DNA of 64,000 bases, taken from positions 868,001-932,000 of the forward strand of contig NZ_CP018888.1 of the NCBI RefSeq assembly GCF_001936335.1, written 5' to 3'. The DNA comes from Amylolactobacillus amylophilus DSM 20533 = JCM 1125. Lineage in GTDB: Bacteria; Bacillota; Bacilli; Lactobacillales; Lactobacillaceae. Below are positions 17,871 through 25,464 of the stretch, one piece after another; within the stretch, counting starts at the first letter, position 1, and every line of letters begins with the position of its first letter. The notes beneath the pieces were generated by a model. That model was not told where the DNA came from and did no database searches. It saw only the letters and a program-made list of their open reading frames with translations. Both the position numbers and the translations under genes were made by a program.

Positions 17871-17927
17871 GTTACAAAGAACTACTCAGATGATCTCAAG
17901 TGGTGTGGTATCAATAGATGAAAGTTT

Positions 17928-17967
17928 AGGGACCGAACAGAAATTTACTTTTTGTTCAGTCCCTTTT
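17928..17967 (+). terminator. Rho-independent terminator after phoU
   Basis: AGGGACcgAACA pairs with TGTTcaGTCCCT around a T-rich loop and is followed by TTTTT. It separates phoU from the pstS promoter. Confidence 0.85.
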
Positions 17968-18014
17968 TGTGTGGATGCACGGTCAAAATCGTGGGCTTGG
18001 TGGTAGAAAAATGA

Positions 18015-18068
18015 TTTACATCTTTTTTACATAAATATGACTAGATATTTACGTTCGTTGTTTATATT
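18015..18068 (+). promoter_or_regulatory. Pho-box-like repeats and -10 before pstS
   Basis: TTTACA is found at 18015-18020 and 18026-18031, again 11 bases apart, and TTTACG at 18048-18053, 22 bases further. TATATT at 18063-18068 is a possible -10. The same repeat and period as upstream of phoU argue for one shared regulator, most simply the one encoded at 16235. Confidence 0.65.
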
Positions 18069-18119
18069 AAGAATGTACCAAGTTCAGACAACCAGTAATC
18101 ATTTGAAAGGGAGATCAGA

Positions 18120-19016
18120 ATGATGAATAAGAAGAGATTTTTTGCAACAGTTGCAGCGTTGGGAGTCGTAACGATTGGTTTATCGGCATGTGGTAATGGT
18201 GGTGGGAGTGATAGTAGTAGTTCCTCATCGTCAGCCAAGATCACGGCGGTTGGCTCAACCGCACTACAACCATTAGTTGAAAAGGCTGCATCTAATTATC
18301 AATCTCAGAACAAAGGCGTTAACATTTCCGTTCAAGGAGGCGGATCGGGGACGGGATTAAGTCAAGTCCAAGAGGGATCCGTTCAAATTGGTAATTCTGA
18401 TATTTTTGCTTCACAACAAAGTGGTATTAAAGCAAGCAAGTTAGTTGACCACAAAGTTGCCGTTGTTGGAATGACCCCGGTCGTTAACAAGGACGTTGGT
18501 GTTAAGAATGTGTCGATGGACCAGCTAAAACAAATTTTTACAGGCAAGATTACCAACTGGAAACAATTAGGTGGTAAAAACGAAAAAATTACGGTCGTTA
18601 ACCGGGCTAAAGGTAGTGGAACCCGTGCCACGTTTGAAGCAGCCGTTTTGAACGGTGAAACGGCCGTCAAATCTCAAGAACAAGATTCTAGCGGAACGGT
18701 TCAAAAAATTGTCTCAACAACCCCAGGCGTAATTAGTTACTTAGCTTTCTCATACGTTAACGATTCGCTTCAAGCACTTTCAATTGACAATGTGAAACCA
18801 ACCGATGCGAATGTAGAAACAAATGACTGGAAAATTTGGTCATATGAACATATGTATACTAAGGGTCAACCAAATAAAGCAACCAAAGAATTTCTAGACT
18901 ATATTGTCGCGAAGAAACAGCAAAAGGGGTTAGTGAAAAAAATGGGTTATATTAGCATTCACGATATGAAGGTATCTAAGGATGCGAACAACAATGTTAC
19001 CGATAATAAGAATTAA
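18120..19016 (+). CDS. pstS: Phosphate ABC transporter substrate-binding lipoprotein PstS
   Basis: A signal peptide with lipobox LSAC puts the lipidated Cys at residue 24, followed by a serine-rich linker. The binding domain shows AVGSTALQPLVEKAA, GGGSGTGLSQV and RAKGSGTRATFE, the loops that coordinate phosphate through Ser, Thr, Asp and Arg. The protein is anchored on the outer face of the membrane and hands phosphate to PstC/PstA. GGGAG lies six bases before the ATG. It is first in the operon pstS-C-A-B-B-phoU. Confidence 0.95.
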   Translation: MMNKKRFFATVAALGVVTIGLSACGNGGGSDSSSSSSSAKITAVGSTALQPLVEKAASNYQSQNKGVNISVQGGGSGTGLSQVQEGSVQIGNSDIFASQQSGIKASKLVDHKVAVVGMTPVVNKDVGVKNVSMDQLKQIFTGKITNWKQLGGKNEKITVVNRAKGSGTRATFEAAVLNGETAVKSQEQDSSGTVQKIVSTTPGVISYLAFSYVNDSLQALSIDNVKPTDANVETNDWKIWSYEHMYTKGQPNKATKEFLDYIVAKKQQKGLVKKMGYISIHDMKVSKDANNNVTDNKN

Positions 19017-19062
19017 GAAATAGCTGCAATACCCCAAAACGGCAAGCTCTAGGAGGGTTACG

Positions 19063-19998
19063 ATGGATAAAGATAATATTCAAGTGCATTTGATGAAATC
19101 ATCTAAAGCGACACGCGAAGATTATTTCGGAAAAACAATTTGTTACTTATGTATTGGCCTTATCACAGTATTGGTCGGCTGCATTTTGTACTTTATTACT
19201 TCACGTGGAATTGCCACTTTTACACAGAACCATGTTAAGCTGGGGCAATTTTTATCGGGTACAAATTGGAATCCGGGGGTGCTTGATAGTCACGGAAATC
19301 CAGAAGTCGGCGCGTTACCAATGATTGTCACATCATTTGGTGTCACAATTTTAGCAGCGCTTGTAGCCACACCGTTCGCGATCGGCATGGCCGTCTTCAT
19401 GACCGAAATCTCACCTAAACGAGGGACCAAGTTACTTCAATCTGTAACAGAGTTGCTAGTTGGTATTCCATCTGTCGTCTATGGGTTTGTCGGATTATCA
19501 GTGATTGTACCAACAGTACGCCATATTTTCGGCGGCACTGGGTTTGGGATTTTATCTGGCACATTGGTATTGTTTGTCATTATTTTACCAACGGTGACCT
19601 CGTTATCTGTTGATAGCTTACGAGCAGTGCCCGTTCATTACCGGCAGGCCTCATTAGCATTAGGGGCGACCCGTTGGCAAACAATTCGAAAAGTGGTTCT
19701 GAAAACGGCGACTCCTGGAATTTTAACGGCAATCATCTTTGGCATGGCGCGGGCATTCGGCGAAGCGCTAGCTGTACAAATGGTGATTGGTAATGCGGTG
19801 TTAATGCCAACGAGCTTAGTCTCACCGTCGTCAACGCTGACAAGTCAGTTAACAACTCAAATTGGCAATACAGTCATGGGGACGATGCAAAATAATGCGC
19901 TCTGGTCATTAGCGTTGATCTTGTTACTCATGTCGTTAGTCTTTAACCTTGTTGTTAGAGTTATTGGTAATTGGGGGAAGCATAAGTATGAATCCTAA
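19063..19998 (+). CDS. pstC: Phosphate ABC transporter permease PstC
   Basis: The 311-residue membrane protein has six helices and the EAA loop SLALGATRWQTIRKVVLKTA (about 201-220) that docks the ATPase. It carries a short N-terminal cytoplasmic stretch and a large first extracellular loop. CTAGGAGGG precedes the ATG. The last 11 bases overlap the start of pstA, indicating coupled translation. Confidence 0.95.
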   Translation: MDKDNIQVHLMKSSKATREDYFGKTICYLCIGLITVLVGCILYFITSRGIATFTQNHVKLGQFLSGTNWNPGVLDSHGNPEVGALPMIVTSFGVTILAALVATPFAIGMAVFMTEISPKRGTKLLQSVTELLVGIPSVVYGFVGLSVIVPTVRHIFGGTGFGILSGTLVLFVIILPTVTSLSVDSLRAVPVHYRQASLALGATRWQTIRKVVLKTATPGILTAIIFGMARAFGEALAVQMVIGNAVLMPTSLVSPSSTLTSQLTTQIGNTVMGTMQNNALWSLALILLLMSLVFNLVVRVIGNWGKHKYES

Positions 19999-20875
19999 AC
20001 GATCAAATCAGATTGCAACTGGTACAATATTTGGACTCGTTGCGATTGTGGTATTAATTTTAATCGGCCTGATTGGGTACATTCTATTTAATGGCGTACC
20101 GAATATTTCTTGGCACTTTATCACAGCGGAAGCACAAGCATTTAGTGCGGGTGGTGGTATTCGGGATCAATTATTTAATTCGCTGTACCTGTTAATTTTG
20201 ACATTGTTGATTTCTTTCCCAATCGCATTGGGTGCGGGAATTTATTTATCCGAGTATGCGAGTGATAACTGGATTACTAATGTTATCAGAACAATGATTG
20301 AAGTGTTAAGCTCACTGCCATCAGTGGTCGTTGGTCTGTTTGGCTACCTCCTGTTCGTCATTAAATTCGGGTTTGGGTTCTCTATCTTGGCTGGTGCGAT
20401 TGCACTAACTTTTTTCAACTTACCGCTGCTAACTCGTCAAATTGAAGAGTCCTTGCGGACGGTACCAAATCTACAGCGTGAAGCTGGAATGTCATTAGGA
20501 CTATCGAGTTGGAAAACCGTGACAGGAATTATACTACCAGCGGCAGTACCAGGAATCATCACGGGAATTATTTTGTGTGCTGGCCGGGTCTTCGGCGAGG
20601 CGGCTGCTTTGATCTATACCTCTGGGCAAAGTGCCCCGGTAGTGGACTATTTGAACTTTAATCCGCTCAGCCCGACGAGCTTTTTGAACCCTATGAGACC
20701 GGCAGAAACGTTAGCGGTGCATATTTGGAAATTGAATACTGAAGGGGTGACACCAGATGCCCACCAAATTTCAAGTGGAGCCTCAGCGGTTCTAATTATT
20801 GTCATTTTGATCTTTAATTTAGGTGCTCGGGCACTCGGAAGTTATACGTATCGTAAAATGACGGCCACAAAATAA
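19988..20875 (+). CDS. pstA: Phosphate ABC transporter permease PstA
   Basis: The protein of 295 residues has six helices and an EAA-type loop near residues 175-195 (EAGMSLGLSSWKTVTGIILP). The start at 19988 (MNPKRSNQ) is preferred to an upstream TTG at 19949 because GGGGG lies about ten bases before it. It overlaps pstC by 11 bases and pairs with it to form the phosphate channel. Confidence 0.95.
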   Translation: MNPKRSNQIATGTIFGLVAIVVLILIGLIGYILFNGVPNISWHFITAEAQAFSAGGGIRDQLFNSLYLLILTLLISFPIALGAGIYLSEYASDNWITNVIRTMIEVLSSLPSVVVGLFGYLLFVIKFGFGFSILAGAIALTFFNLPLLTRQIEESLRTVPNLQREAGMSLGLSSWKTVTGIILPAAVPGIITGIILCAGRVFGEAAALIYTSGQSAPVVDYLNFNPLSPTSFLNPMRPAETLAVHIWKLNTEGVTPDAHQISSGASAVLIIVILIFNLGARALGSYTYRKMTATK

Positions 20876-20885
20876 AGGTGAGAGA

Positions 20886-21680
20886 ATGAAAAATTATAAT
20901 TTAGATGAAACCTATATTATTAATCCACAGAAAGAATCCACACTTTCGGCGAAACAGGTAACAGTCTCGTATGGAACGAATCATGTGATTCATGCTGCTG
21001 ATTTAAATTTCCCCCGGTATAAAATCACCTCACTGATTGGCGCATCCGGTTCCGGAAAATCGACGTATCTGAGGTGCTTTAATCGGATGAACGATAAAAT
21101 TGCCACGGTCGGCGGTCAAATTATGTACCGCGATACGGATATTAATAACCCCAAAATCAACGTTTATGAGCTTCGCCGACATATTGGAATGGTATTTCAA
21201 AGACCAAATCCGTTTGCCAAGTCCATTCGAGAGAACTTGACGTTTGCCCTGAAAAAAAACGGCATGACGGATAAAAATGAACTGGAAATGCGACTAGAAA
21301 CGAGTCTTAAAGGTGTTGCCTTGTGGGACGAAGTCAAGGATAAGCTAGATCAAAGTGCACTGGCATTATCAGGTGGGCAGGCTCAGCGGCTTTGTGTTGC
21401 ACGCTCAATTGCAATGAAGCCAGATATTTTACTGCTGGATGAACCGGCAAGCGCGCTGGATCCAATTTCAACGGCTAAGTTAGAAGAGACACTAAAAACA
21501 CTGAGCAATCAGTTCAGCATTATTATTGTGACGCATAATATGCAACAAGCGTCCCGAATTAGTGACTATACCGCGTTTTTGCATATGGGCCATGTTATTG
21601 AGTATGATGAAACGGAAAATGTGTTTACGAATCCCCATGTGCGGGCCACTGAAGATTATATTTCTGGGAATTTTGGTTAG
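20886..21680 (+). CDS. pstB: Phosphate ABC transporter ATPase PstB (first copy)
   Basis: Walker A is GASGSGKST (52-60), the signature motif LSGGQAQRL lies near residue 160, and Walker B is [13 protein letters not shown]. The protein is 264 residues, with a 20-residue N-terminal extension before the ABC core that the second copy lacks. It is 10 bases after pstA and 11 before the second pstB. Two adjacent PstB ATPases are common in lactobacilli and streptococci. Confidence 0.95.
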   Translation: MKNYNLDETYIINPQKESTLSAKQVTVSYGTNHVIHAADLNFPRYKITSLIGASGSGKSTYLRCFNRMNDKIATVGGQIMYRDTDINNPKINVYELRRHIGMVFQRPNPFAKSIRENLTFALKKNGMTDKNELEMRLETSLKGVALWDEVKDKLDQSALALSGGQAQRLCVARSIAMKPDILLLDEPASALDPISTAKLEETLKTLSNQFSIIIVTHNMQQASRISDYTAFLHMGHVIEYDETENVFTNPHVRATEDYISGNFG

Positions 21681-21691
21681 GAGGACTGGCA

Positions 21692-22447
21692 ATGAGCAGG
21701 GTGATTACTACTGAAGATGTCCATTTGTATTACGGCGAAACTGAGGCACTCCATGGGATTAATTTGAATTTTGAAAAAAACGAAATTACTGCCCTGATTG
21801 GACCATCGGGGTGTGGTAAGTCAACGTACCTCAGGTGTTTAAATCGAATGAACGATCTGATTCCTAATACAACAGTGACTGGGAGTCTGAAGTTGAACGG
21901 GCAAGATATCTATTCGCCTAACACGGATGTCGTTAATCTACGTAAACGAGTCGGCATGCTGTTTCAGCAACCCAACCCATTTCCGTTATCGGTTTATGAA
22001 AATGTCGTTTATGGCCTGCGTTTAGAGGGTGTGAAAGATAAGCGGCGTCTTGATGAACGGGTGGAAACAACCCTCAAACAAGCTGCAATTTGGGATGAGG
22101 TTAAAGATTCGTTGCATAAAAGTGCGCTGGCCTTTTCAGGTGGTCAGCAACAGCGAATTTGTGTGGCACGTGTGCTAGCGGTCGAACCAGATATTATTTT
22201 AATGGATGAGCCAACTAGCGCATTGGATCCGATCTCAAGCGCTAAAATTGAGGATACACTAGCCGCAATTCGGAGTGACTATACCATCATCATTGTGACC
22301 CATAATATGCAACAGGCTTCTCGCATTTCTGATAAAACGGCTTTTCTTCTAAACGGTAATTTAATTGAATTTGATAATACAGAAAAAATATTCATACGAC
22401 CAGACCGGCAAGAAACTAGTGATTATTTAAATGGGAAATTTGGGTAG
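21692..22447 (+). CDS. pstB: Phosphate ABC transporter ATPase PstB (second copy)
   Basis: The 251-residue ATPase has Walker [10 protein letters not shown] (37-45), signature FSGGQQQRI and Walker [14 protein letters not shown]. It is closely related to the preceding PstB, and both share [12 protein letters not shown] after the switch His. GGAGG precedes the start. The two may form a heterodimer or serve as alternatives on the PstCA channel. Confidence 0.95.
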   Translation: MSRVITTEDVHLYYGETEALHGINLNFEKNEITALIGPSGCGKSTYLRCLNRMNDLIPNTTVTGSLKLNGQDIYSPNTDVVNLRKRVGMLFQQPNPFPLSVYENVVYGLRLEGVKDKRRLDERVETTLKQAAIWDEVKDSLHKSALAFSGGQQQRICVARVLAVEPDIILMDEPTSALDPISSAKIEDTLAAIRSDYTIIIVTHNMQQASRISDKTAFLLNGNLIEFDNTEKIFIRPDRQETSDYLNGKFG

Positions 22448-22458
22448 GGGGAAATGAG

Positions 22459-23145
22459 ATGAGAGAATTATTTTCAGATGAGCTCAAAAAATTGCACGGG
22501 CGATTTATGGAGATGGGGATTAACATTAGCGAACAAATTTATCAGGCGACCTCAGCCTTTACTCAGTATGATAAAAAATTGGCCCAGCAGGTCATCGATG
22601 ACGACCAGCGGACAAACAGTGAGGAAATTTTTCTTGAAAAAGAAGCCCTTAAATTAATCGCCCTTCAACAACCGGTGGCGTCTGATTTTCGAGAAATTAT
22701 TAGTATTCTAAAGGCCAGTTCAGATTTAGAGCGCATTGGGGATCATGCTGTCAACATTGCCCGCGAAACGCTGAACACGAGCGATCAAAAAAACGATGTC
22801 AAGATTGAAAAACAAATTGGTAAAATGGCCGGTGACATTCGAAAGATGTTAGAGCAAGTCATGGATGCCTATGTTAATCGTGATGAACGGCAGGCTCGTA
22901 AAGGTGCTGAAAAAGATTTAAACATCGATCAACAGTATATCGATATTCGGAAGGCTGTGACCAGTGCGATTGAATCCCAAGAGACAACCGCTGAACGGGG
23001 GTCCAGTTATTTGATGATTGATCGTTTATTAGAACGGATCGGGGACCATATCGTCAACCTATGCGAGTGGGTTGTTTATAATCAATCGGGAAAAATTGTT
23101 GAATTAAATGCTGGGAAAATTTCACCGGAGTTATTGCAGAATTAA
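22459..23145 (+). CDS. phoU: Phosphate uptake regulator PhoU (second copy)
   Basis: The 228-residue two-domain PhoU has DLERIGDHAVNI and LLERIGDHIVNL, and shares the opening LFSDELKKL with the first copy at 17151. It ends the pst operon, as in most Firmicutes. Its stop is 41 bases from the IS6 terminus at 23187, so any natural terminator has been lost or lies within that short stretch; none is evident. Confidence 0.9.
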   Translation: MRELFSDELKKLHGRFMEMGINISEQIYQATSAFTQYDKKLAQQVIDDDQRTNSEEIFLEKEALKLIALQQPVASDFREIISILKASSDLERIGDHAVNIARETLNTSDQKNDVKIEKQIGKMAGDIRKMLEQVMDAYVNRDERQARKGAEKDLNIDQQYIDIRKAVTSAIESQETTAERGSSYLMIDRLLERIGDHIVNLCEWVVYNQSGKIVELNAGKISPELLQN

Positions 23146-23186
23146 TTTTTTGAAAGTGATTAAAAATAGTTCGTGATAGTTAAAAT

Positions 23187-23995
23187 GGTTCTGTTGCGAA
23201 GTTTGAAAATCAAACGCGCCCTCTCTGAACTCCAAATATCTTAGGCTGTTATTCCCATTAATACCTTGATTTCAGTAGACACCGAAAAGCCGAAGAGCGT
23301 TCCATTTCTTCGGTTCTTTTTATATATTCCTCGAATGGTCTCCATGCCCTTAATCGTGGAAGAGGCTGTACGGAGACTTTGATAAAATTTATTTCGTCGT
23401 TTAATAGGTCGATGGTCTTGTTCTATTAAATTGTTGAGATACTTCATAGTTCGGTGCTCTGTCTTAGTATATAAACCCACACTCTGTAACTTTCTAAAGG
23501 CGGAGCCAAGAGAAGGTGCTTTATCGGTCACAATTGCTTTCGGCTCACCAAACTGTTTATGGAGTCGTTTTAAGAAAGCATAGGCTGCTTGCGTATCCCG
23601 TTTCTTTCGTAACCAGATATCTAAGGTTAAGCCGTCCGCATCAATTGCACGATAAAGATAATGCCAACGTCCCTTAATTTTGATATAGGTTTCGTCCATT
23701 TTCCATGAATAGAAGGATTGTCTATTGTTCTTCTTCCAAAGATAATAGAGGACTTTGCTGTACTCTTGCACCCAACGATAAATCGTAGTATGACAAACAT
23801 TTATTCCACGATCATATAACAATTACTGAACTTCACGATAGCTTAGATTGTAACGCAGGTAGTAACCAACAGCGACAATAATGACGTCTTTTTTGAATTG
23901 TTTGCCTTTAAAATGATTCGTTACTCTGTCCTCTCTGTCTTTTTTCTCAATCTTTACACTAAAATAGATTTTTTGGAAAACTTTGCAACAGAACC
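23187..23995 (-). mobile_element. IS6-family (IS1216-like) insertion sequence, complete ends
   Basis: The ends are GGTTCTGTTGCGAAGTTT at 23187 and AAACTTTGCAACAGAACC ending at 23995, an imperfect terminal inverted repeat. The span of 809 bp equals the size known for IS1216. The eight bases outside each end do not match each other, so there is no simple target duplication. The copy is in direct orientation with the remnant at 14514, the arrangement of IS6-type pseudo-compound transposons. Confidence 0.95.
23241..23921 (-). pseudogene. IS6-family transposase, start codon lost and nonsense codon
   Basis: The full frame corresponds to a 226-residue IS1216-type transposase with catalytic Asp in WKMDETYIKIKG, Asp in AIVTDKAPS and Glu in NLIEQDHRP. 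The expected ATG before NHFKGKQFKK is ACG (23919-23921), and a TAA (23823-23825) replaces the expected Glu codon in REVQELLYD. The remaining open frame from a TTG at 23822 lacks the N-terminal HTH helices. The element is probably immobile unless helped in trans. Confidence 0.9.
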
Positions 23996-24255
23996 TTGAG
24001 ACCTTTGGAGGCTTTGATTTAGAGAGTTGCTTAGCTCTTTCTACTGGCGATAAACGCCAAGCCTTACGTGATATGTTGGCTTTTATTTCTGAAAATGAAA
24101 TTATGCATTTAAAAGACTTTGCAGATTATTGCATGTCTGAGGAAGCACCAGCTGGCTGGTTCGAACTTCTAACTGAAAGGAATACGCTTTTTATTAAAGA
24201 ATATATCAAGTCAAATTGGCAGAAACAACAAAATCTTAGAGGTTCGGAGAAATGA
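23996..24255 (+). pseudogene. Rolling-circle plasmid Rep protein, C-terminal remnant
   Basis: The frame emerges directly from the IS6 terminus and encodes about 85 residues. The stretch FDLESCLALSTGDKRQAL, followed by RDMLAFISENEIMHLKDF, resembles in order and spacing the C-terminal region of pMV158/pWV01-type replication initiators (there FDIDRYITLDESQKREL and NLVNTKDLMAFI). The N-terminal catalytic domain is missing, cut off by the IS. The oriT 280 bases downstream supports a plasmid origin. A chance ATG-less start inside the IS end gives no functional protein. Confidence 0.6.
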
Positions 24256-24257
24256 TT

Positions 24258-24365
24258 ATGAAAACGTTAGATAAGGTTATTGTTGATATGAGTGACCCTG
24301 CTTTCCCTTATATTCTTCAGCCTATTGCTGAAGATCGATTGAAAAAAATGCATTCTAATAGTTGA
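24258..24365 (+). CDS. Small plasmid-type ORF after the rep remnant
   Basis: The 35-residue frame (MKTLDKVIVDMSDPAFPYIL...) overlaps or abuts the rep stop, with GGAG eight bases before the ATG at 24258; an alternative ATG is at 24252. I do not recognise it. Tight coupling to rep suggests a small plasmid gene carried along. Whether it is still expressed is unknown. Confidence 0.35.
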   Translation: MKTLDKVIVDMSDPAFPYILQPIAEDRLKKMHSNS

Positions 24366-24389
24366 ATTCATTTTTTTGTGGTTAAGCTA

Positions 24390-24525
24390 ACACTAGCTTG
24401 CCCCTCTCGGGTAGAGTTCTGCATGAGATGCGCTCGCTATGCAATAGCCCGTCGGAGGTTTTTCTAGCCGGATAATAGGCGCAGAAAAATAGCAGTTCTC
24501 CCAGTAGGAAGGGAGAACGCTACTA
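24390..24525 (+). other. Structured plasmid region, candidate single-strand origin
   Basis: The region is GC-rich compared with its surroundings and rich in inverted repeats. The clearest is GTTCTCCC (24495-24502) with GGGAGAAC (24511-24518), flanked by TAGC and GCTA. It lies between the rep remnant and the oriT, a place where rolling-circle plasmids carry their single-strand origin. This function is inferred from structure and position only; no conserved sso core was recognised. Confidence 0.35.
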
Positions 24526-24535
24526 CCTCGTAGAG

Positions 24536-24576
24536 CCCACACTTTATCTTGTAAAGTATAGTGGGTTATACTTTAC
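24536..24576 (+). other. oriT: MOBV (pMV158-type) origin of transfer
   Basis: Two overlapping inverted repeats match the pMV158/pUB110 oriT layout. The first is CCCAC-ACTTTA (24536-24546) with TAAAGT-ATA-GTGGG (24552-24565). The second is GTAAAGTATA (24551-24560) with TATACTTTAC (24567-24576). The known nic dinucleotide of pMV158 lies in TAGTGTG/TTA; here it reads TAGTGGG/TTA, predicting nicking after 24565. The change from GTGTG to GTGGG is matched by CCCAC in the left arm, so the stem is preserved. No relaxase gene is present. Confidence 0.75.
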
Positions 24577-24640
24577 TTGGAAGTAATCACCGAATTCCAG
24601 TTAGAAACTATTTTGTAACTATGTTTTGAGGAGGGGTAAA

Positions 24641-24715
24641 ATGCTTTCTTACGTCCGGCATTACCCACTAGCGATAGCTAAATTAATGTGTCTGTGCTCC
24701 CCTAAAATCTGCTGA
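24641..24715 (+). pseudogene. Probable relic of the mob (relaxase) gene start
   Basis: A 24-codon frame starts 76 bases after the predicted nic site, with a very strong GAGGAGGGG ribosome binding site. In pMV158-type plasmids the relaxase gene starts at about this distance from nic with MSYxV; here the first residues are MLSYVR and then the sequence is unrelated. I infer that the mob gene was deleted just after its start and joined to the cadD upstream region. It might act as a short leader peptide. Confidence 0.35.
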
Positions 24716-24746
24716 TTTATTACTGACTAATACAGGAGGTTTTTTT

Positions 24747-25367
24747 ATGGGACAGACAATCATATCTGCTATTGGTGTTTATATTTCCACCAGTATAGAT
24801 TATTTAATTGTTTTGATTATTTTATTTGCACAGCTATCACAGAATAAACAGAAATGGCATATTTATGCTGGGCAATATCTAGGCACGGGCTTACTTGTAG
24901 GGGTGAGTTTAGTTGCTGCTTATGTCGTCAATTTCGTGCCTGAAGCATGGATGGTTGGATTGCTTGGTTTAATCCCTATCTATTTAGGGATTCGCTTTGC
25001 AATTGTTGGAGAAGGTGAGGAAGAAGAAGAGGAAGAAATTATTGAAAGATTAGAACAAAGTAAGGCAAATCAACTGTTTTGGACAGTTACATTGCTGACA
25101 ATTGCGTCTGGCGGAGATAATTTAGGTATCTATATACCTTATTTTGCTTCGTTAGATTGGGCACAGACCCTCGTGGCGTTGCTTATGTTTGCAATCGGCA
25201 TAATTATCTTTTGCGAGCTTAGTCGGGTGCTATCCTCTATTCCGTTAATATCCGAAACAATTGAAAAATACAAGCGAATCATTGTGCCCTTAGTATTCAT
25301 TCCACTTGGACTATACATCATGTATGAAAGTGGCACGATAGAGACTTTTCTAAACTTTATTTTATAG
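24747..25367 (+). CDS. cadD: CadD-type cadmium resistance transporter
   Basis: The 206-residue membrane protein has five to six hydrophobic segments and the family hallmark SGGDNLGIYIPYFASL (about 122-137). An acidic run of eight Glu/Asp-type residues (GEGEEEEEEE) near residue 90 lies in the central loop and could bind metal. CadD proteins give cadmium, and in some cases zinc, tolerance by export or sequestration at the membrane. The ribosome binding site AGGAGG is strong. The usual ArsR-type partner cadC is absent. It is carried on the plasmid relic. Confidence 0.9.
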   Translation: MGQTIISAIGVYISTSIDYLIVLIILFAQLSQNKQKWHIYAGQYLGTGLLVGVSLVAAYVVNFVPEAWMVGLLGLIPIYLGIRFAIVGEGEEEEEEEIIERLEQSKANQLFWTVTLLTIASGGDNLGIYIPYFASLDWAQTLVALLMFAIGIIIFCELSRVLSSIPLISETIEKYKRIIVPLVFIPLGLYIMYESGTIETFLNFIL

Positions 25368-25372
25368 ATAAA

Positions 25373-25394
25373 AAAGCCCCTTAAATGGGGCTTT
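25373..25394. terminator. Terminator after cadD
   Basis: AAAGCCCC and GGGGCTTT flank a six-base loop. The T tract is short on the forward strand and longer on the reverse strand (GGGGCTTTTTTATC), so it may also block transcription entering from the IS3 element. Confidence 0.65.
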
Positions 25395-25400
25395 GGATAT

Positions 25401-25457
25401 ACTCCTAGTTAGTTGGACACGGAAATAATTAAAATTCCGGTCTCACGAACTAGGAGT
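25401..25457 (+). promoter_or_regulatory. Hairpin at the IS3 end that includes the orfA ribosome binding site
   Basis: ACTCCTAGTT (25401-25410) is perfectly complementary to AACTAGGAGT (25448-25457). The right arm contains AGGAG, the ribosome binding site of the orfA TTG start at 25465. A transcript entering from outside would fold this stem and hide the site, whereas one starting inside the element would lack the left arm. This is a known protective design in other insertion sequences; here it is inferred from sequence. Confidence 0.5.
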
Positions 25458-25464
25458 ATTTATT

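Noticed and set aside
14506-24003. Target-site duplication flanking an IS6 composite
   Set aside because: The eight bases outside the left copy and those outside the right copy do not match, so a simple single-step transposition of the whole unit is not supported.
24390-24746. Manganese (yybP-ykoY) or NiCo riboswitch upstream of cadD
   Set aside because: A metal riboswitch was considered because of the structured leader, but none of the conserved loop sequences I know for these classes is present, and the oriT explains part of the structure.
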